A stretch of DNA of 64,000 nt from Acidobacteriota bacterium (GTDB lineage: Bacteria; Acidobacteriota; Thermoanaerobaculia; UBA5066): contig JADJVE010000002.1 of the NCBI GenBank assembly GCA_016716715.1, forward strand, positions 62,001 through 126,000, written 5' to 3'. The notes under the pieces are model-generated. The model saw nothing but the letters and a program-made list of their open reading frames with translations, did not search any database and had not been told where the DNA came from. Every line of letters starts with the position of its first letter. The stretch's first letter is position 1. A program made the translations under genes and the position numbers. Shown piece by piece: positions 18,625-25,577 of this stretch.

Positions 18625-19517
18625 GCGCGCACCCCAGGGCGCGTGCGACCGCGATCGTCTTCGGCGCCGTTCTCCTCGCCGCCGCCGCCGCGCTGGCGTT
18701 CGGGGCGGCCCGCTGGCGCTTCAGGACGAGAGAGCTGCGTGCCGCGCTTCGGGCCGCACGGCCTTCCGGCGTGCCGGCGACGTTCGACCCGCGCGAGCTC
18801 GAGAGCCTGCCCGCGCCCGTACGCCGGTATCTGCAGATCGCCTTGCGTCCGAGGCAGCCCGTCATCGAGTCCGTCCTCGTCGCGACCGCGGGCGAGTTCC
18901 TGGTGGATGCGGAGAAGAAGCGCTGGGCGCCGTTCACGGCCGATCAGCTCTTCACCGTGACGCCGCCCGGGTTCGACTGGGACGCGCGCATCCGGATGCT
19001 GCCGGGCCTCAACGTCTTCGTGCGCGACGCATACCGCGAGGGCGCGGGCCTGCTGCAGGCCGAGGCGGCCGGCCTCGTGAAGGTCGCGGACCTCCCGCCG
19101 TCGCCTGACCTCTCGAAAGGCGAGCTGCTGCGCTGGCTGGCCGAAGCCACGTGGTTCCCGACGGCGCTGTTGCCGAGCCAGGGTGTCCGCTGGGAAGCCC
19201 TCGCCGAGGACCGCGCGCGCGCGACGATCGAGGATCGCGGCGTGACCGCCTCGGTCGAGTTCCGATTCGGGGGTGATGGCCTGCCCCTGTCGGTCTTCGC
19301 GCCCGACCGTCCCCGCGCGGTGGGAACGGCGAACGTCCCGACTCCCTGGGAGGCGACGTTGTCGGCCTGGGGCCCGCGCAACGGGATGCGGGTGCCGTCG
19401 GCCGGCGAGGTCGCATGGTTCCTCCCGGAGGGGCGGCTGAGCTATTACCGGGGGAGGGTGAAGTCGGTCGTCTACGCGTTCGCGGATCAGGAGGCCGCTT
19501 CCGCCACCTCGCGCTGA
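18621..19517 (+). CDS. Membrane-anchored DUF6544-like protein
   Basis: A 298-residue protein starting at GTG 18621, overlapping the previous stop. One N-terminal transmembrane segment (about 9-29) is followed by a soluble domain. The stretches LPAPVRRYLQIAL, RWAPFTADQLFTVTPPGFDWDARIRMLPGL and ATWFPTALLPSQGVRWE are typical of the DUF6544/DUF6920-type family of unknown function; related proteins are often annotated only as hypothetical. Its position suggests co-transcription with the RsbRD_N-like and CoA-binding genes. The family assignment is from memory of its motifs and is moderate. Confidence 0.72.
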   Translation: MSAHPRARATAIVFGAVLLAAAAALAFGAARWRFRTRELRAALRAARPSGVPATFDPRELESLPAPVRRYLQIALRPRQPVIESVLVATAGEFLVDAEKKRWAPFTADQLFTVTPPGFDWDARIRMLPGLNVFVRDAYREGAGLLQAEAAGLVKVADLPPSPDLSKGELLRWLAEATWFPTALLPSQGVRWEALAEDRARATIEDRGVTASVEFRFGGDGLPLSVFAPDRPRAVGTANVPTPWEATLSAWGPRNGMRVPSAGEVAWFLPEGRLSYYRGRVKSVVYAFADQEAASATSR

Positions 19518-19521
19518 ACGG

Positions 19522-19818
19522 CTAGGCCTTCGAAGCCCGGCGCGAGGCTCTGCGCCGGTCGCGCGCGCTCGGCCGCGGGGCCGTCCGTCGTTCGGCGACT
19601 CCGCGCCGCTCGCCGAGGCGCCGCTCGCGTCGCAGGTACCTGCGGGGAATCGGCTCGAACACCTCGCCGCGGCGGACGAGGTCGCGGATCGTCTCGTGAA
19701 CTTCCTCGACCGTGGTCGCGACGGCCGCCGCGATCTCGCGCTCGCTGCGCAGGAGGTTGCCCGTCACGGCCCCCTCGAGGTACGTCAAGATCCGCGCGCG
19801 CAGGTTCGTATGGCCCAT
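19522..19818 (-). CDS. Small winged-helix-like basic protein
   Basis: A 98-residue protein. Residues 1-55 (ILTYLEGAVTGNLLRSEREIAAAVATTVEEVHETIRDLVRRGEVFEPIPRRY) look like a winged helix-turn-helix. The C-terminal third is almost wholly Arg/Ala/Ser and very basic, suiting nucleic acid binding. It is convergent with the preceding gene and divergent from the RidA gene. A TATAGT hexamer 8 nt upstream of the ATG supports expression as a leaderless mRNA. The basic tail could partly reflect high-GC codon bias, so the gene is probable rather than certain. Confidence 0.6.
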   Translation of the reverse strand: MGHTNLRARILTYLEGAVTGNLLRSEREIAAAVATTVEEVHETIRDLVRRGEVFEPIPRRYLRRERRLGERRGVAERRTAPRPSARDRRRASRRASKA

Positions 19819-19826
19819 GGCCGCGC

Positions 19827-19832
19827 ACTATA
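19827..19832 (-). promoter_or_regulatory. -10 hexamer of the winged-helix gene
   Basis: TATAGT on the minus strand, 8 nt before the ATG at 19818, in the divergent gap shared with the RidA lipoprotein gene. Leaderless-type spacing. Confidence 0.5.
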
Positions 19833-19870
19833 TCGCCGTGCCGTCGTAAGCTGCCCGCCCGGAGGTTTCC

Positions 19871-20332
19871 ATGTCCGCCAGGATCCCGCCCCTCGGGCTC
19901 GCCGCCGTCGCGCTCGTCCTCACCGGCTGCGCGTCGGCGCCGCCCTCGGCGCCCGCCCACTACCCGTCATCGCCCGCGACACTGCCCTTCTCGGAGGCCG
20001 TCCGCAACGGCGACCTCCTCTTCGTGTCGGGCCAGATCGGCAATCCGCCGGGCACGCTCGAGCTCGTGCCCGGCGGGATGCGCGCCGAGGCCGCTCAGGC
20101 GCTGGAGAACGTCCGCGCGATCGTCGAGCGCCACGGTTCGAGCATGACCCAGGTCGTGAAGTGCACCGTGTTCCTCGCCGACATGAAGGAGTGGGGCGAC
20201 TTCAACGAGGTGTATCGCAAGGCATTCCCCGGCGAGCTCCCCGCGCGCAGCGCGCTCGGTGCGAACGGTCTCGCGCTCGGCGCGCGCGTCGAGGTTGAGT
20301 GCATCGCCCACGTCCCGCAGGAAAAGAGGTAG
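19871..20332 (+). CDS. RidA/YjgF-family lipoprotein
   Basis: A 153-residue RidA-fold protein with an N-terminal lipoprotein signal (LAAVALVLTGCAS, lipobox LTGC, Cys about 20). Mature RidA hallmarks are PFSEAVRNGDLLFVSGQIG, a central ALENVRAIVERHGSSMTQVVKCTVFLADM, and the C-terminal ARSALGANGLALGARVEVECIA with the conserved Arg. Cytosolic RidA deaminates reactive enamine/imine intermediates. A lipid-anchored version would act outside the cytosol, so its substrate may differ. The ATG follows CCGGAGG with good spacing. Cupin and lipoprotein genes follow directly. Confidence 0.9.
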   Translation: MSARIPPLGLAAVALVLTGCASAPPSAPAHYPSSPATLPFSEAVRNGDLLFVSGQIGNPPGTLELVPGGMRAEAAQALENVRAIVERHGSSMTQVVKCTVFLADMKEWGDFNEVYRKAFPGELPARSALGANGLALGARVEVECIAHVPQEKR

Positions 20333-20334
20333 CC

Positions 20335-20661
20335 ATGTCGAACGTCCCGCTTCCCCCCGGACCCGTCTCCCTGCCCGACCTCGTGGCCCTGCAGCCGGGA
20401 GCCGTCGTGAGCCGCACGCTCGTGAAGACGGGCGGCGGCACCGTGACGGCCTTCGCGTTCGACGCGGGCGAGGCGCTCTCCGAGCACTCGGCGCCGTTCG
20501 ACGCTCTCGTGATCGGCGTCGAGGGCGAGGCCGAGGTCTCGATCTCGAAGGTCCCGCACCGCGTGAAGGCGGGCGCCCTCCTCCGCCTCCCGGCGAACGA
20601 GCCGCACGGCTTGAAAGCAGTCACGCCTTTCAAGATGATCCTCGTCATGGTGAAAACGTGA
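20335..20661 (+). CDS. Small cupin-domain protein
   Basis: A 108-residue single cupin domain beginning at ATG 20335, 2 nt after the RidA stop. Typical features are ALSEHSAPFDALVIGVEGEAEV (first cupin motif with the HxxxxD-like spacing) and LLRLPANEPHGLKAV (second motif with His). Metal-binding residues are only partly conserved, which is usual for small cupins acting as sensors or isomerases of unknown substrate. The stop overlaps the next GTG by 4 nt. Confidence 0.86.
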   Translation: MSNVPLPPGPVSLPDLVALQPGAVVSRTLVKTGGGTVTAFAFDAGEALSEHSAPFDALVIGVEGEAEVSISKVPHRVKAGALLRLPANEPHGLKAVTPFKMILVMVKT

Positions 20662-21005
20662 CGAGGAAGATTCTGGCGGCGCTCGCGACCGCGGCGGCGC
20701 TGTCGGGCTGCGGGTCCATGGCGGAGCAGGACGACGCTCCCGCACGGATCGAGGCGGCCCTGCAGGCCTGGGCGAAGACCGAGGGAAAAGAGATGAAGGG
20801 CGGCTCCCTGCAGATCTTCGGCCCGAGCGCGCTGCAGGGCGGAACGTTTCGCCAGAAGACGCGCCTCCCGGACGGCAAAGTCGTCGAAACGCAGGGCACG
20901 TTCGAGGCGGAGTGGGACCGCCAGCCCGACGGGTCGTGGCTCGTCAGCCGCATGACGATCAACCCGCCGCCGTTCACGCCGACCGACGTGGGGTCGGTGC
21001 CGTGA
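20658..21005 (+). CDS. Small predicted lipoprotein
   Basis: A 115-residue protein from GTG 20658, with signal MTRKILAALATAAALSGCGS (lipobox LSGC, Cys about 18). The mature part is about 95 residues with a small alpha+beta pattern (ARIEAALQAWAKTEGKEMKGGSLQIFG; TFEAEWDRQPDGSWLVSRMTI). The latter resembles NTF2/DUF4440-like or Lumazine-binding-like folds, but I do not assign a family. It overlaps both neighbours by 4 nt, so it is in one translationally coupled run from the cupin to the methyltransferase. Confidence 0.78.
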   Translation: MTRKILAALATAAALSGCGSMAEQDDAPARIEAALQAWAKTEGKEMKGGSLQIFGPSALQGGTFRQKTRLPDGKVVETQGTFEAEWDRQPDGSWLVSRMTINPPPFTPTDVGSVP

Positions 21006-21415
21006 TTGCCGCAAAGAAGTCGGGGCCGAAGGCGGCGGTGCCGGCGGGCTTCGCCGAGGCGCACGCGGGCCTGCGCAAGGTGATCGAGCCCTTCACGAAA
21101 CGCAAAGGCATGAAGGTTCTGAAGGACGGCCCGGCGGGCTGCCTCGTGCTCGCGCCGCCGAGCCCGAAGTACAAGCAGTACCCCAACGGCCTTTGGTTCG
21201 TCGGCACGCGCGTCGGGAAAGCGTACGTCAGCTTCCACCTGGTGCCCATTTACATGTGCCCGGATCTTCAGAAGCTGATCTCGCCCGGGCTCAAGAAGAG
21301 GATGCAGGGCAAGGCGTGCTTCAACTTCAAGGCGCCCGATCCGGAGCTCTTCGCCGAGCTCGCGGTCCTCACGGAAGCGGCGTACGCGCGCTGGAAGAAG
21401 GACGGTCTCGTCTGA
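21002..21415 (+). CDS. DUF1801-like small protein
   Basis: A 137-residue soluble protein from GTG 21002. The segment GKAYVSFHLVPIYMCPDLQKLISPGLKKRMQGKACFNFKAPDPELFAEL (given here only as landmarks YVSFHL, SPGLKKRMQGK and CFNFK) is the recurrent core of a YdhG/DUF1801-like family of small proteins. Members of the fold include the frataxin-like YdhG. No metal-binding motif or catalytic residue is apparent. It overlaps the genes before and after it by 4 nt. Function unknown. Confidence 0.7.
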   Translation: MIAAKKSGPKAAVPAGFAEAHAGLRKVIEPFTKRKGMKVLKDGPAGCLVLAPPSPKYKQYPNGLWFVGTRVGKAYVSFHLVPIYMCPDLQKLISPGLKKRMQGKACFNFKAPDPELFAELAVLTEAAYARWKKDGLV

Positions 21416-22035
21416 CGAAGGTCTACGACCGCGCGTACTTCCAGACCTGGTACCGCGACCCGAAGAAGGCGATCGTGCGCCGCGCGGACCTCGAGCGGAA
21501 GGTCGCGATGGCGCTGGGCGCAGCCGAGCACCTCGTCGGGCGCGCGGTCGATTCCGTGCTCGACGTGGGCTGCGGCGAGGGCTCGTGGCAGCCCATCCTC
21601 CGAAAGCTCCGGCCCCGCCTGAAGTACCTCGGCCTCGACACGAGCGAATACGCGATCCGCCGTTACGGCCGCTCGCGGAATCTGCGCTCCGGCTCGTGGG
21701 GCCAGCTCGCCGGGATGAGCCTCGGCGGACCGTTCGACCTCGTCGTCTGCTCGGACGCGCTCCACTACGTCCCCACGAAGGAGTTCCTTCTGGGGCTCGG
21801 CGGCCTGCCCGATCTCGTCGGCGGCGTCGCATACCTGGATTTCCTGACGTCCGACGACGACCTCGAGACGGGCCTCGAAGGCGACCTCGTGGGATTCCGG
21901 AAGCGCACGGCCGCGTGGTACCGCCGGAAGCTGCGCGCGACGGGCCTTGTGGAATGCGGCCTCGGGATCTGGGCCGCGAAGGACCTCGCGCCCGCGCTCA
22001 CGGCGATGGAACGGGGGCCAAGGCAGCCCCATTGA
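21412..22035 (+). CDS. Class I SAM-dependent methyltransferase
   Basis: A 207-residue methyltransferase. The SAM-binding motif is DVGCGEGSWQPIL (about 45-57); LKYLGLDTSEYAI carries the acidic motif II residue and FDLVVCSDALHYV the motif IV region. The N-terminus YDRAYFQTWYRDP is typical of a bacterial family, so translation must begin upstream of the first ATG; a CTG at 21412, overlapping the previous stop as CTGA, is the best candidate though non-standard. A GTG at 21475 is an alternative. Substrate unknown. Confidence 0.82.
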   Translation: MTKVYDRAYFQTWYRDPKKAIVRRADLERKVAMALGAAEHLVGRAVDSVLDVGCGEGSWQPILRKLRPRLKYLGLDTSEYAIRRYGRSRNLRSGSWGQLAGMSLGGPFDLVVCSDALHYVPTKEFLLGLGGLPDLVGGVAYLDFLTSDDDLETGLEGDLVGFRKRTAAWYRRKLRATGLVECGLGIWAAKDLAPALTAMERGPRQPH

Positions 22036-22060
22036 CTTACGCCTGACTTGCGACTAACGT
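22032..22060 (+). promoter_or_regulatory. Candidate promoter of dnaE2 with a direct repeat
   Basis: TTGACT (22032-22037), 17-nt spacer, TAACGT (22055-22060), then 10 nt to the dnaE2 ATG. Within it, TGACTTACGCC and TGACTTGCGAC form an imperfect 11-nt direct repeat, a possible regulator site. I see no recognised LexA-box consensus. Confidence 0.45.
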
Positions 22061-22070
22061 TCCACTTCCC

Positions 22071-25000
22071 ATGGACGGGCGCGGGGACGGGAAGCACGGC
22101 GGGCCGCCGGGGCGCGACATGCTCGGCCCGCTGGTGGGCCAGGGCCCTGGAAAGGCGTACGTCGGCCCCGGAGCGCACAAGGAAAAGCTCCGCAGGCGCG
22201 ACTACACGCGCCCCGTGGCGAGCCTGCGGCGCGCACGAGCGTACGCCGAGCTGCGCGCGGCGTCGGCGTTCTCGTTCCTGAACGGCGCCTCGCTGCCGGA
22301 GGACCTCGCGGACACCGCCGCCGCCCTCGACCTCCCCGCGATGGCGCTCATCGACACGAACGGCCTCTCCGGCGCCCCGCGCTTCTGGAAGGCGGCGAAG
22401 CAGGCTGGCATCAAGGCGCTCGTCGGGGCGGAAGTCGTGCTGGAGAGAGGTCCGAAGAGAGACGGAAGATTTTCTTTGAAGGGGAAGAGGGGAAATGCGC
22501 GCGCCCCCGCCGATGCGCCGCGAAGCAGCGAATCGCCCCCTCAACCATTCGAAGAAATCCCCAATCGCCGTGACGACCTGCTTCTGCCCGGCCCGTTGGG
22601 TCTCGTCCCTCCCCCTCTTCCTCCAGGAGTCTCTCTTCCCCGCCTCACGCTCCTCGTCGAGAACCAGAAGGGCTACCGGAACCTCTGCTCCCTTCTCACC
22701 GCGGCTGCGGCGGGCAAGCCGAAGGGGCAGGCGGCGGCCGCGTGGGAGGAGATCGCCGCGCACGCCGAGGGGCTGCACGTCCTGACGGGCGGCGAGGAGA
22801 GCGCCGTGACACGCGCCCTCGTCTCGGGCGGCCTCGAGACGGCCGGCCGGGAGCTGGACCGCCTCACGTCGCTTTTCCCGGGGCGCGTCCACGTCGAGCT
22901 GCAGCGCCACCACCTCCGCGGCGAGGAGCACCAGAACCGCGCGCTCCTCGACCTCGCGCGCGCGCGGCGGCTGCCCGTCCTCGCGACGAACGGCGTCCGC
23001 TACGCGCAGCGGCGCGACAAGGACCTCTTCGACGCGCTCACGTGCATCCGCCATCACACGCACCTCGACGCGGCCGGGACGAAGCTCCACGCCGGGCGCG
23101 AGCGCCACCTGAAGTCCGCCGCCGACATGCAGGCGCTCTTCGCCGACCTGCCGGGCGTCCTCGAGGAGAGCGCGGCGCTCGCGTCGCGCCTGTCGTTCAC
23201 GCTCGCGGACCTCGGCTACCGCTTCCCCGAATACCCGATCCCGCCGGGCGAGACCCCGTCGTCGCACCTCCGGCGTGTCACGTGGGAGGGCGCGCGCGGG
23301 CGCTTCCGGCCGCTCACGACGAAGGCCCAGGCGCAGCTCACGAAGGAGCTGAACCTCATCGAGAAGCTCGACCTCGCGGGCTACTTCCTCATCGTCTGGG
23401 ACATCGTGAACTTCTGCAAGCGCGAGAAGATCCTCGTGCAGGGGCGCGGCTCGGCCGCGAACAGCGCCGTCTGCTACGCGCTCTCGATCACGGCCGTCGA
23501 CCCCGTCCGGATGGAGCTCCTCTTCGAGCGCTTCCTCTCGGAAGAGCGCGGCGAATGGCCCGACATCGACCTCGACCTCCCCTCGGGGGACCAGCGGGAG
23601 AAGGTCATCCAGCACGTGTACAAAACGTACGGCGCGCACGGGGCCGCGATGACGGCAAACGTCATCACGTACCGCGACCGCTCGGCCGCGCGCGAGATGG
23701 CCAAGGCCGCCGGCTTCGCGCCGGACCAGGTCGACACGCTCGCCAAGCACCTCGGGCGCTACAGCTTCGGCGAGTACCGCGACGGGCAGCGCGACCTCTC
23801 GGCCGAGATGGCCGCCGCCGGCTTCGACCCCGGGGAAGCGCGCGTGAAGCACTTCGGGTCGCTCTTCATGCGCGTCCAGAACCTCCCGCGACACCTCGGG
23901 CAGCACTCGGGCGGGATGGTCGTGGCGATGGGCAGGCTCTCCGAGGTCGTGCCGCTCGAGCCCGCCGCGATGGAGGGACGCGTCGTCATCCAGTGGGACA
24001 AGGACGACTGCGCGGACCTCGGGATCGTGAAGGTGGACCTCCTCGGCCTCGGGATGCTCGGCGCGATCGAGAAGACGATCCCGATGATCGAGGCGCACGA
24101 GGGCGAGAAGGTGGACCTCGCGCACATCCCGCACGACGACCCGGCGGTCTACGCGATGCTCCAGAAGGCGGACACGATCGGCCTCTTCCAGGTGGAGAGC
24201 CGCGCGCAGATGGCCTCGCTGCCCCGCCACATGCCGATGGTCTTCTACGACATCGTCGTGCAGGTCGCGATCATCCGGCCCGGGCCGATCGTGGGCGGCA
24301 TGGTCCACCCGTTCTTCGACCGGCGGCAGGGCAAGGCGCCGGTCGAGTACCCGCACCCGTGCCTCGAGCCGATCCTCAAGCGCACGCTCGGGGTGCCGCT
24401 TTTCCAGGAGCAGCTCCTCAAGATCGCGATGGTGGCCGCGGGCTTCACGGGCGGCGAGGCCGAGGAGCTGCGCCGCGCGATGGGGTTCAAGCGCTCGGAG
24501 GAGCGCATGGGCGCGATCGAGGACCGCCTGAGGTCCGGGATGGACCGGAACGGCATCACGGGGCCCGCGCAGGACCAGATCGTCAAGTCCATCACGTCCT
24601 TCGCGCTCTACGGCTTCCCCGAGTCGCACGCGGCCAGCTTCGCGCTCATCGCGTACGCGAGCGCGTGGCTGAAGGCCCACCACCCCGCCGCGTTCACGGC
24701 GTGCCTCCTGAACGCGTGGCCGATGGGCTTCTACCACCCGGCCACGATCGTGAAGGACATCCAGCGGAAGGGCGTCACGGTCCTGCCCATCGACGTGAAC
24801 TTCTCGGGATGGGAATGCGATTTGGAAAAAGAAAGAGAAGAGGAAGATTTCTTAGAAGGTAAAGAGGGGCTGCTCGCAATCCGGCTGGGCATGCGGTTCA
24901 TCAAAGGGCTGAAACAGATCACGGGGGAATCCATCAGAAGGGAGCGCGCGAATGCACCGTTCCGCGACGTCGCCGACTTTCAGCGCCGCTGCCGTCTTCG

Positions 25001-25577
25001 CCCCGACGAGACGACTTTGATCGCCTACTCGGGCGCTCTCTCGTCCCTCGGCATCTCCCGCCGCACGGCGCTCTGGCAGGTGGCGGAGGTCTCCCGCCCG
25101 CTCGGGACCCTCTACGAAGCTCTTCCTCTTTCTTCTTCTTCGCGGAATTCCCCTCTCCCCGAGATGTCCGCCGTGGAGGAGACGACGGCCGACTACCGCG
25201 CGACCGACATGACCGCCGGCCCGCACCTCATCGAGCACTTGAGGCCTCTTCTGTCTTCCCGCTCCATCCTGTCGGCGGCCGAGCTGCGCAACGCGCGCGC
25301 GGGCGACCGCGTGAAGGCCGCGGGCGCCGTCATCGTCCGGCAGCGGCCGGGGACGGCGAAGGGCTTCGTGTTCCTGTCGCTCGAGGACGAGAGCGGGATC
25401 GTGCAGGCGATCGTCCGCCCCGATCTCTTCAAGGAGAACCGCGCCCTCATCGTCGGCTCGGCCGGCCTCGTCGTGGAAGGGCCGCTCCAGAAGGAGGGCG
25501 GGAACGTGTCGATTCGGGCCGAGCGCTTCTGGCCGCTGCCGGCGCTGCCCGACGTCCCGAGCCACGACTTCCGCTAG
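22071..25577 (+). CDS. dnaE2: Error-prone DNA polymerase III alpha subunit DnaE2 (ImuC)
   Basis: A 1168-residue C-family polymerase of the DnaE2 (ImuC) type, used for mutagenic translesion synthesis. A PHP domain starts at YAELRAASAFSFLNGASLPEDLA. The palm has LVQGRGSAANSAVCYAL and the catalytic PDIDLDLPSGDQRE near residue 497. HSGGMVVAMG and ESHAASFALIAYASAWLK are also family landmarks, and a C-terminal OB domain starts at KAAGAVIVRQRPG. Two segments look foreign: residues about 132-187, mostly repeat element B, and about 925-933, repeat copy C. No imuA, imuB or lexA lies in the window. It overlaps its convergent neighbour by CTAG. Confidence 0.93.
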   Translation: MDGRGDGKHGGPPGRDMLGPLVGQGPGKAYVGPGAHKEKLRRRDYTRPVASLRRARAYAELRAASAFSFLNGASLPEDLADTAAALDLPAMALIDTNGLSGAPRFWKAAKQAGIKALVGAEVVLERGPKRDGRFSLKGKRGNARAPADAPRSSESPPQPFEEIPNRRDDLLLPGPLGLVPPPLPPGVSLPRLTLLVENQKGYRNLCSLLTAAAAGKPKGQAAAAWEEIAAHAEGLHVLTGGEESAVTRALVSGGLETAGRELDRLTSLFPGRVHVELQRHHLRGEEHQNRALLDLARARRLPVLATNGVRYAQRRDKDLFDALTCIRHHTHLDAAGTKLHAGRERHLKSAADMQALFADLPGVLEESAALASRLSFTLADLGYRFPEYPIPPGETPSSHLRRVTWEGARGRFRPLTTKAQAQLTKELNLIEKLDLAGYFLIVWDIVNFCKREKILVQGRGSAANSAVCYALSITAVDPVRMELLFERFLSEERGEWPDIDLDLPSGDQREKVIQHVYKTYGAHGAAMTANVITYRDRSAAREMAKAAGFAPDQVDTLAKHLGRYSFGEYRDGQRDLSAEMAAAGFDPGEARVKHFGSLFMRVQNLPRHLGQHSGGMVVAMGRLSEVVPLEPAAMEGRVVIQWDKDDCADLGIVKVDLLGLGMLGAIEKTIPMIEAHEGEKVDLAHIPHDDPAVYAMLQKADTIGLFQVESRAQMASLPRHMPMVFYDIVVQVAIIRPGPIVGGMVHPFFDRRQGKAPVEYPHPCLEPILKRTLGVPLFQEQLLKIAMVAAGFTGGEAEELRRAMGFKRSEERMGAIEDRLRSGMDRNGITGPAQDQIVKSITSFALYGFPESHAASFALIAYASAWLKAHHPAAFTACLLNAWPMGFYHPATIVKDIQRKGVTVLPIDVNFSGWECDLEKEREEEDFLEGKEGLLAIRLGMRFIKGLKQITGESIRRERANAPFRDVADFQRRCRLRPDETTLIAYSGALSSLGISRRTALWQVAEVSRPLGTLYEALPLSSSSRNSPLPEMSAVEETTADYRATDMTAGPHLIEHLRPLLSSRSILSAAELRNARAGDRVKAAGAVIVRQRPGTAKGFVFLSLEDESGIVQAIVRPDLFKENRALIVGSAGLVVEGPLQKEGGNVSIRAERFWPLPALPDVPSHDFR
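22465..22560. repeat. Inverted-repeat element, copy B (in frame inside dnaE2)
   Basis: Left arm GAAGATTTTCTTTGAAGG (22465-22482), right arm AACCATTCGAAGAAATCC (22543-22560), about 96 bp end to end. The insert stays in frame and encodes an Ala/Pro/Ser-rich stretch including ARAPADAPRSSESPP, which resembles the peptide encoded by copy D (RAPARAPEASES). It falls in a loop region of the PHP domain before a normal beta strand resumes at LPRLTLLVENQKGY. Confidence 0.82.
24843..24867 (+). repeat. Repeat motif, copy C (inside dnaE2)
   Basis: GAAGATTTCTTAGAAGGT followed by AAAGAGG, read in frame as EDFLEGKEG within dnaE2. A degenerate partner rich in TCTTC lies at 25117-25157 and encodes a Ser run (LPLSSSSRNSPLP). 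The pair is too far apart and too diverged to be called an intact element. Confidence 0.65.
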
